Source: a bacterium (GTDB taxonomy: Bacteria > Patescibacteriota > Minisyncoccia > UBA9983). Taken from it: DNA of 6,730 nucleotides. The notes under the pieces are model-generated. The model had not been told where the DNA came from. It saw only the letters and a program-made list of their open reading frames with translations, and searched no databases. The DNA is taken from the NCBI GenBank assembly GCA_023244795.1, contig JAHFLR010000027.1:2013-8742 (forward strand). The letters are read 5' to 3'. Within the stretch, counting starts at the first letter, position 1. Each line of letters opens with the position of its first letter. The position numbers and the translations under genes are program-made. Shown here piece by piece: positions 1 to 6,200 of this stretch.

Positions 1-931
1 GATTGGGAAAATCCGCAAGGAGAGACCCAAAGCCACCGAGAAGTATATTTTGGATAATGCCTCCAAGCTTGCTCAAGAACAGATGAGAGCTTTTATCCCC
101 GTTGTTTTTCCCACTGGACTGATGATCACGATGGACTTTACCGCAATTGCGGCGATGTTCCGTGTGGCATGGACACCGCCACTGCGGTATATCATGAGTC
201 GTATGGCCGAGCTCATCGTTGAGCAATGGCCCGATGCGGCTTTTGCCTTTACCGAAGTTGGCAAGGACTGCCAGCCTTGGGAGCTTGTTGACGGCGCTCC
301 TCACGTAAAGGATTCGCCGGAATGCAGGCTTCTTTACCCGCTCGCCCCGGGCGACCTCGGTGGCTTTGTGCCGCCAAGCAGAGAGGAAGTGGGGCCGCTG
401 GATTTGCTCCATTTTTCTCCAAGAGTGATGGATAACCGCACCGAAGAGGTGAAGGATGAAGTGACGTTGTCTGTTGCCACAATGGGGCAAGATCAGCGTC
501 ACCGCACTATCCAAAGAGGACTCCCGAGATTTACGAGAGGATTTTACTTGCCTCCCGTTGCTCGTGAGCTAGGCCTGGGAGAACAGGCGCTCTCTCTTGT
601 TGGTGAATGGGGCCAGATGATGGGTAACGACAGGCTGCGCCCCATTGGCCACTTGCTTGCTCCATATGGAGCGATGGTCCGCTACCCCAGAGTAGCCAAC
701 CTGGCCGCTTTTATCCACGAGGGAGATAAGCGGTTGTGCTGGTGCTCTCAACAGGAGATTTATGAGGTGGCTCGCCAAAGGCGTGAGCAGTTGGCGAACG
801 TTGGCCATCCTGTTGTGCCATATCTTTCTCCTCACTGCGTCTCCTCAGGCGTGTGTTTGGAGGGAGTAAGGTGTTGTGGCCGCGACCCGGTTGCCAGAAA
901 GGCTAACCCCTTCCCTTATCGCGAAATATAG
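1..931 (+). CDS. ThyX-like (FAD-dependent thymidylate synthase superfamily) double-domain protein, 5'-truncated
   Basis: The frame is open to the window edge (first full codon at 2), so the gene starts upstream; the TTG at 50 is internal. The first ~80 visible residues (to about 250) resemble the C-terminal half of a ThyX domain: a helix, a 'LP..TYTE'-like stretch (FIPVVFPTGLMITMDF), then a helix aligning with the ThyX 'Q.EIR.YA' region. After a linker, a second domain begins near 455 with GQDQRHRTIQRGLPRF (488-535), which matches the start of the ThyX signature RHRxxSxxxxSxR, followed by FYLPP. Both signature serines are replaced (Q and R), so this domain is unlikely to be an ordinary thymidylate synthase. 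A second 'QQEIYEVARQRREQL' helix (about 749-793) repeats the ThyX C-terminal pattern. The tail has a C-x5-C-x5-CC cluster (836-877). The gene is G+C-rich compared with argS. Canonical ThyX is about 220-260 residues, and the visible part alone is about 309. The family assignment is from motif pattern only and moderately sure; function is open. Confidence 0.6.
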   Translation, partial: IGKIRKERPKATEKYILDNASKLAQEQMRAFIPVVFPTGLMITMDFTAIAAMFRVAWTPPLRYIMSRMAELIVEQWPDAAFAFTEVGKDCQPWELVDGAPHVKDSPECRLLYPLAPGDLGGFVPPSREEVGPLDLLHFSPRVMDNRTEEVKDEVTLSVATMGQDQRHRTIQRGLPRFTRGFYLPPVARELGLGEQALSLVGEWGQMMGNDRLRPIGHLLAPYGAMVRYPRVANLAAFIHEGDKRLCWCSQQEIYEVARQRREQLANVGHPVVPYLSPHCVSSGVCLEGVRCCGRDPVARKANPFPYREI

Positions 932-941
932 TTTTACAGAT

Positions 942-996
942 GGCCCGTTGTCTGCCTCCCCCCCAAGGGGAGGGCGGATGACGGGCCGCTTTTTTT
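942..996 (+). terminator. Rho-independent terminator of the ThyX-like gene
   Basis: A long hairpin begins 11 bases after the TAG stop. The left arm 942-961 pairs with the right arm 967-987. The outer seven pairs (GGCCCGT with ACGGGCC) and the inner TCCCC with GGGGA are perfect. The middle holds three G-T wobbles and one bulged G at 972. The loop is CCCAA (962-966), and a run of seven T follows at 990-996. This is a strong intrinsic terminator and separates the upstream gene from argS. Confidence 0.9.
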
Positions 997-1006
997 CGTA
1001 TAGAAT
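978..1006 (+). promoter_or_regulatory. Candidate argS promoter overlapping the terminator, giving a leaderless mRNA
   Basis: The -10 candidate is TAGAAT at 1001-1006 (5 of 6 to TATAAT). The -35 candidate is ATGACG at 978-983 (4 of 6 to TTGACA), with a 17-base spacer. The -35 lies in the right arm of the preceding terminator stem. Transcription would begin at about 1012-1015, on or next to the A of the argS ATG. No purine-rich ribosome binding site exists between the T-tract and the ATG, which fits a leaderless transcript. Confidence 0.5.
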
Positions 1007-1014
1007 AAACTTAA

Positions 1015-2778
1015 ATGTTAAAACAGATTTTAGAAAAAGAAATAGAAAAGGCAGTTAAAAAAGTCTCTGCGGGCAAGGTTGATTTTGCTATCTTTAGAGA
1101 TGAGAAATTTGCCGATTACAGCTCTAATGCGGCGATGCAAATAGGCGCAGGAGTTCCGAGAGAAAATGCCGAAAAAATAAAAGCCACGCTCTCGGCCTCT
1201 AAAAATTTTAATAAATATTTTTCTAAGGTGGAGATTGCCGGCCCGGGTTTTTTAAATTTTTGGGTTAAGGAGGAGGAGTTTGTAAAAAACGTCGGCAGTG
1301 TTTTAAAAGCAAAAAACAAATACGGCTCAAATAAAACCCTAGCGAAGAAAAAAATAATAGTGGAGTTTACCGATCCAAACCCGTTTAAGGAGTTCCACAT
1401 CGGCCACCTAATGAGTAACAGCATAGGAGAGTTTATCGCCAGAGCAATGGAGTTTAGCGGCGCGCAGGTAAAAAGAGCGTGTTACCAGGGAGATGTGGGG
1501 ACGCATGTAGCTAAGGCCGTTACCACTCTTTTGGCGTGGAAAGACAAATTTAACACCGTGCTTAAAAAAGGTAATTTATCAGAACAAGTTTCTCTGATGT
1601 CTCTTGCCTATGCACAAGGGAATAAACAGTATGAGGAGAGCGACCTGGGGAAAAAGATGATAACCGAAGTTAACAAAAAGATTTATACCAAATCTAAAGA
1701 CATTGCTGATATATATAAAGGGGGGAGGGAGATAAGCCTCAAATATTTTGAAGAGATATACGGCATACTCGGGATGAACCCCCAAAAAGGCAACAAGCCC
1801 TCCTCCGCCAAAGCTTCGGCGGGCAAGCATTTTGATTTTTATTTTTTTGAGAGCGAAACCGGCAAGCACGGAAAAACCATTGTAGAAAAATTTTTAAAGA
1901 AAGGAGTTTTTGCCAAAAGCGAGGGCGCTATTGTGTTTCCGGAGGAGAAGTCCGGTTTACACACCAGGGTTTTTATAAACTCCGAGAACCTGCCGACTTA
2001 CGAGGCCAAAGAGCTCGGCCTGGCGGAGATCAAATACAAAAAATACAAATACAATACATCCATAGTTGTTACCGGCAATGAGATAAACGAATATTTTAAG
2101 GTTCTTTTAAGAGCAATGGAATTTGTTTTTCCAAAACTGGCCAAAAACACAAAGCATCTCTCCCATGGCATGTTGCGCTTACCAACAGGCAAAATGTCAT
2201 CCCGCACCGGAGAAGTGATAACTGCAGTTGGAATGTTGGAGGACATAGAAAAAATAATTTTAGAAAAAGTTTCCGGCAGAGATTTGAAAGAGAAAGAAAA
2301 GTTAAAAATCTCCAAGCAGGTAGCACTGGCAGCTGTTAAATATTCAATTCTAAAACAATCTATCGGCAAAGATATCATTTTTGATTTAGATAAATCCGTA
2401 TCTTTTGAGGGTGACTCCGGACCGTATATTCAGTATACATATGTAAGAACCCAGTCCATTTTAAGAAACGCGAAAGAAAGTAAAATTAAAGAGCTGGCCA
2501 ATTTTAATAAAATTGAGGGCGTTAACATTTCTCACGTTGAGAAGTTGCTCCAACAATTTCCGGAAGTGGTGGAGATGGCGGCGGAGAAATACGCCCCCAA
2601 TCTCGTTTGCTCTTACCTAGTTGAGCTGTGCCACGCTTTTAATGCATATTATGCAGAAAATAAAATCGTCTCTAACGATGCTATTGGCAAATACCGCATC
2701 GCCCTTTCTCGCGCGGTGGGGCAGGTTCTTAAAAACGGCCTAGAGTTGCTGGGCATACCCGCGCCAGATAAGATGTAG
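1015..2778 (+). CDS. argS: Arginyl-tRNA synthetase (class Ia)
   Basis: This cytoplasmic enzyme charges tRNA-Arg with arginine using ATP. The protein is 587 residues, close to the usual bacterial length (E. coli about 577). An N-terminal tRNA-contacting (Add-1) domain covers about 1-85, with the family pattern 'DYSSNAAM' and 'GPGFLNF'. The Rossmann catalytic core carries DPNPFKEFHIGHL, with the HIGH motif at residues 128-131, and the second signature KMSSR at 393-397. DSGPYIQYTYVR begins at residue 467 and leads into the all-helical DALR anticodon-binding domain, which ends in the family-typical LGIPAPDKM. The ATG start fits family length, has no Shine-Dalgarno site and lies 8 bases after a -10-like box. 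A short palindromic repeat is translated in frame at residues 263-271. No terminator is seen between this gene and the next, so some read-through is possible. The assignment is secure. Confidence 0.97.
   Translation: MLKQILEKEIEKAVKKVSAGKVDFAIFRDEKFADYSSNAAMQIGAGVPRENAEKIKATLSASKNFNKYFSKVEIAGPGFLNFWVKEEEFVKNVGSVLKAKNKYGSNKTLAKKKIIVEFTDPNPFKEFHIGHLMSNSIGEFIARAMEFSGAQVKRACYQGDVGTHVAKAVTTLLAWKDKFNTVLKKGNLSEQVSLMSLAYAQGNKQYEESDLGKKMITEVNKKIYTKSKDIADIYKGGREISLKYFEEIYGILGMNPQKGNKPSSAKASAGKHFDFYFFESETGKHGKTIVEKFLKKGVFAKSEGAIVFPEEKSGLHTRVFINSENLPTYEAKELGLAEIKYKKYKYNTSIVVTGNEINEYFKVLLRAMEFVFPKLAKNTKHLSHGMLRLPTGKMSSRTGEVITAVGMLEDIEKIILEKVSGRDLKEKEKLKISKQVALAAVKYSILKQSIGKDIIFDLDKSVSFEGDSGPYIQYTYVRTQSILRNAKESKIKELANFNKIEGVNISHVEKLLQQFPEVVEMAAEKYAPNLVCSYLVELCHAFNAYYAENKIVSNDAIGKYRIALSRAVGQVLKNGLELLGIPAPDKM
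1801..1827 (+). repeat. In-frame palindromic repeat in argS encoding SSAKASAGK
   Basis: Bases 1805-1822 (CCGCCAAAGCTTCGGCGG) form a near-perfect 18-base palindrome centred on AAGCTT, with one mismatched pair (1810/1817). It is G+C-rich inside A+T-rich argS. It encodes the low-complexity peptide SSAKASAGK at residues 263-271, in a loop between GMNPQKGNKP and the conserved HFDFYFFESE. From memory, this element and its translation recur in many proteins of Candidate Phyla Radiation genomes, comparable to Rickettsia palindromic elements. I cannot check copy number here. Confidence 0.7.
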
Positions 2779-2780
2779 TC

Positions 2781-2809
2781 TTGCGCTTAAATAAGTTTCT
2801 CTATATAGT
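2781..2809 (+). promoter_or_regulatory. Candidate promoter of the small gene after argS
   Basis: The -35 candidate TTGCGC (2781-2786, 4 of 6 to TTGACA) and the -10 candidate TATAGT (2804-2809, 5 of 6 to TATAAT) are separated by exactly 17 bases. Start of transcription is expected near 2816, which gives a leader of about 35 bases containing the Shine-Dalgarno site. Confidence 0.55.
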
Positions 2810-2837
2810 TAATTTTCAGACAGCATTTTTGGGGGAA

Positions 2838-2847
2838 AAGGAGGTGA
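2838..2847 (+). promoter_or_regulatory. Perfect Shine-Dalgarno site fixing a GTG start
   Basis: AAGGAGGTGA is complementary to the 3' end of 16S rRNA over its whole length. The AGGAGG core (2839-2844) is 6 bases from the GTG at 2851, which decides that start over the ATG at 2866. It is the only strong Shine-Dalgarno site before a visible start in this window. Confidence 0.85.
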
Positions 2848-2850
2848 GTC

Positions 2851-3189
2851 GTGGCGGTCTTGGTGATGGTCCTTGGATTTGGTAACCATCGGGATAGATT
2901 TTTTGCAAGAATCAAGGCCGGGGCCAAGACGATTATAAAAAAACACCTTAAGGTCCCTCAAATTAATATTCATGTGGAGCACTCTTCTCGTCCTTTTGAC
3001 GCTGGCAACTTTAAACGCAAAGCTATCATCGTTGTAACAAAAGAAAAAGTGCCCTGGGAGGTGGCAGCGGCAATCGGGTCAGATCTAAGAACTTGCCTGG
3101 CCGGCGCTCTCTATAACCGAGAGGCGGCGAGGTCTTGCCGGATTAGTTTTTTAATCAAGCCCCGTGGGGCCAAAGTCTCTCCTGTCTAA
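2851..3189 (+). CDS. Small protein of unknown function (112 residues)
   Basis: I do not recognise this protein. It starts at GTG, six bases after a perfect Shine-Dalgarno core, and ends with TAA three bases upstream of a terminator loop region. The sequence suggests a compact cytoplasmic alpha/beta fold. A hydrophobic N-terminal strand (MAVLVMVLGFG) is followed by a basic helix (residues about 13-33, rich in R and K), a strand (INIHVEH), a second strand (KAIIVVTKE, about 57-65), a helix beginning PWEVAAAIGSDL and a final strand (RISFLIKP). The strand ISFLIKP and the many basic residues could suit RNA or nucleotide binding, but that is speculation. There is no signal peptide, no metal-binding cysteine pair and no transmembrane segment beyond the short N-terminal strand. 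It lies between two synthetase genes but has its own promoter and terminator and a higher G+C content. It is likely real because of its expression signals. Confidence 0.8.
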   Translation: MAVLVMVLGFGNHRDRFFARIKAGAKTIIKKHLKVPQINIHVEHSSRPFDAGNFKRKAIIVVTKEKVPWEVAAAIGSDLRTCLAGALYNREAARSCRISFLIKPRGAKVSPV

Positions 3190-3225
3190 CCCCATCCGCC
3201 AGCCGCGGGTGGGGTGTTTGTTTGC
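3190..3225 (+). terminator. Rho-independent terminator of the small gene
   Basis: A 10-pair stem starts immediately after the TAA stop. CCCCATCCGC (3190-3199) pairs with GCGGGTGGGG (3205-3214), with one T-G wobble, and the loop is CAGCC. It is followed by the T-rich but interrupted tract TGTTTGTTTGC (3215-3225). The stem is strong and the tail is imperfect. Confidence 0.8.
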
Positions 3226-3251
3226 TTAAAAGGTGATTTTTGGGGTATATT
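3222..3251 (+). promoter_or_regulatory. Candidate ileS promoter giving a leaderless mRNA
   Basis: The -10 candidate is TATATT (3246-3251, 5 of 6 to TATAAT). A weak -35 candidate, TTGCTT (3222-3227), lies 18 bases upstream, in the tail of the previous terminator. Six bases (AAACTC) separate the -10 from the ATG at 3258, so the predicted transcription start falls on the start codon. There is no Shine-Dalgarno site in the normal position. The layout closely mirrors that before argS. Confidence 0.5.
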
Positions 3252-3257
3252 AAACTC

Positions 3258-6200
3258 ATGTCGGAAGAGGATATTTTAAAGTTTTGGAATGACAATAAGA
3301 TTTTTGAGAAGTCTCTAAAAAAAGGAGATAAGGATTTTGTTTTTTATGACGGCCCGCCTTTTGCCACCGGCTTGCCGCACTACGGTCACATTTTAGCCGG
3401 CACGATTAAAGATGCCATCGCAAGGTACCAAACAATGAAGGGTTTTCGGGTGCCTCGCAAGTGGGGGTGGGATTGCCACGGCCTGCCGATAGAAAACATC
3501 GCCGAGAAGGAGCTAGGTATCAAACAAAAAACAGATATTGAGAAATTGGGCATCGGCAAGTTTAATGAGTTCTGCCGCTCTAAAGTTTCCGACTACGTGG
3601 ACGAATGGAAAAAAATAATCCCGCGCCTTGGCCGTTGGGCGGACATGGAGAACCCATACAAAACGATGGACCTCTCATATATGGAGTCGGTGTGGTGGGT
3701 TTTTAAACAATTATACGATAAAGGTTTGGTTTACGAGGGTTACCGCTCAATGCATATTTGTACCAGATGCGAGACCACTCTCTCTCAGCAGGAGGTGGCG
3801 GAGGGGTATAAAGATATCAAAGATTTATCGGCCACTGCCAAATTTGAGCTGGTAGATGACCCTTCGACAGGCTCAGGGCAAGGCCCGACTTATGTTTTGG
3901 CTTGGACCACAACGCCATGGACACTAATTGGCAACGTGGCACTTGCAGTGGGGAAGGATATCGATTATGTGAAAATAAAATCCGGAGACGTTTTTTATAT
4001 TTTAGCCGAGAGTCGGCTGGAGGTTATTAAAGAAGAAAAAGAAATAGTAGAAAAGTTTAAAGGGCAAGAGCTTGTCGGTAAAAAATACAAACCGCTTTTT
4101 GATTACTACATCGGCAAAGATTTAGAAAACGAGGAGAATGGATGGAAGATATATGCCGGTGATTTTGTTACCACCGAAGACGGCACTGGCGTGGTGCATA
4201 TTGCTCCGGCTTTTGGAGAAGACGACTTAAATTTAGGCAAGGCCAACAACTTGCCATTTATCCAGCACGTTGGCATGGATGGCAGGATAAAAGAAGAAGC
4301 AAAAGATTTTGCCGGCATGAGCGTAAAGCCCCAGGATGATCACCAGACAACAGACATCGAAGTTATAAAATATCTGGCGGGCAAAAATTTGCTTTTTGCC
4401 AAAGAAAAATACGAACACAGCTATCCGCACTGTTGGAGGTGCGACACTCCGCTTATTAATTACGCCACCTCCTCATGGTTTGTTAGCGTTACTAAAGTTA
4501 AAGAAAAAGCGCTGGAGTTGGCCAAGGAGATTAATTGGTCCCCGGCCCATATTAAAGAGGGGAGATTTGGTAATTGGCTGGAGGGGGCCAGAGATTGGTC
4601 AATTTCTCGCCAAAGATTTTGGGCTTCCGCTATGCCAATATGGCGATGCGAGAAGTGCAATGCCCTAGAGGTGGTTGGCTCGCTGGAAGAAATAAAAAAC
4701 AAGGCGGTGAACTCGGGTAACAAATATTTTATAATGCGCCATGGTGAGGCGGCTCAAAATGTTAAAAATATCATCAGCGGAGATTTGGAGGAGAGCAAAA
4801 AATACTCTCTGACCGATAATGGTCAAAAGGAGGTGGAGGCTTCCGCTAAATATCTTTTAGATAAAAAAATAGATTTTATAATTTCTTCCGATTTTTTGAG
4901 GACCAAGCAGACGGCAGAAAAGGTTGCCGAAGTGATTGGCCTAAATAAAGAAAAAATTATTTTTGACCCAAGGCTTAGAGAGGTAAAAACCGGCATGGAC
5001 GGCAAGCTCTCGGAGCATTACCATAATTTTTTTAGCTCCATGCTAGAAAAGTTTACTAAAATACCACCGGGCGGAGAAAACTTAAATCAATTAAAGCAAA
5101 GAGTCGGAGAGCTACTCTACGAGCTGGAGAGCAAATATAAAGAAAAAAATATTTTGATAGTTAGCCACGAGTATCCGTTGTGGATGATATGCGCCGCGGC
5201 TTTTGGATTAGATAATAATGCGGCAATAAAATTAAACCAAAAATCTTTTATACATACGGGAGAGGCTCGGCAGTTGGATTTTGTTCCTCTGCCACACACG
5301 CCTGATTATATTTTGGATCTCCACCGGCCGTACGTGGACGAAATTAAGCTGTCGTGCCCTCAATGTGACGGCTTAATGAAGAGAATCCCGGACGTGCTAG
5401 ATACTTGGTTTGACTCCGGCTCCATGCCTTATGCCCAAATTCATTATCCATTTGAGAACAAAGAAAAATTTGAGGCCACTTTCCCTGCAGATTTTATAGG
5501 TGAGGGGGTAGACCAGACTCGCGCTTGGTTTTATTATTTGCATGTAATTGCCTCTTCAGTAAAAAGTTCCATGGCGTTTAAAAATGTAATCGTCAATGGA
5601 ATTGTGCTGGCGGAAGACGGCAAAAAAATGAGCAAGCGCTTAAAAAATTATCCTGACCCGATGGATGTGGTGGAAAAGTATGGCGCCGATTCGCTGAGGG
5701 TTTACCTTTTATCTTCCCCGGCGGTTAGAGCGGAGAGCTTAAGCTTTTCGGAAAAGGGCGTGCAGGAAAGCCGCAGAAAAGTGGTGTCGAGCTTATTAAA
5801 CTCTTTAAATTTTTTAAAAACATATACCGGCGTAGCTACCAGCTATCAGCTACCAACCATCAGCCCAAACATTTTGGACAAGTGGATTTTGGCCAGGCTT
5901 ACCCAGGTTGCCCAAAAAATAACGGAACGTCTCGATGCCTACGATTTAGCCGGCTCCTCTCGAGAGTTTGTGGACTTTTTTGACGACCTTTCTAACTGGT
6001 ATGTGAGGAGATCTCGAGCAAGATTCCAACATAATGAAGACGAAAACGATTTTAAAAATGCGACAGATACTCTGGCAAAAGTTATTTTGGATTCTGCCAT
6101 AATGCTGGCTCCCTTTGCGCCGTTTACGGCCGAGGCGGTTTACCAAGAGCTTAAAGATTTATTGCCCGGCCTTAAGGAAAGCGTGCATTTGGATGAGTGG

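Noticed and set aside
50..52. TTG as the start of the first gene
   Set aside because: The frame stays open to the window edge, the upstream residues continue the same helix, and no Shine-Dalgarno site stands at a suitable distance, so the gene is truncated by the window.
942..987. The long hairpin as a T-box leader controlling argS
   Set aside because: No specifier-loop or T-box core sequence is present, the hairpin directly follows the previous stop codon, and the argS promoter appears to lie downstream of most of it.
876..1058. A 60-codon + strand frame bridging the first gene and argS
   Set aside because: It runs through the terminator hairpin and into argS out of frame and has no ribosome binding site.
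1116..2378. Several open frames on the - strand across argS
   Set aside because: They mirror a secure gene, give low-complexity translations with no recognisable family, and lack start signals.
2779..2850. A terminator or riboswitch after argS
   Set aside because: No stable hairpin or T-tract is seen; the gap is explained by a promoter, a leader and a Shine-Dalgarno site.
3628..4668. Short open frames on both strands inside ileS
   Set aside because: They lie wholly within the continuous IleRS frame and are shadows of its conserved sequence.
4716..5285. The phosphatase as a separate gene overlapping or interrupting ileS
   Set aside because: The reading frame runs without a stop or frameshift from the IleRS N-terminal half through the domain into the KMSKR half, and no start site with expression signals precedes it.
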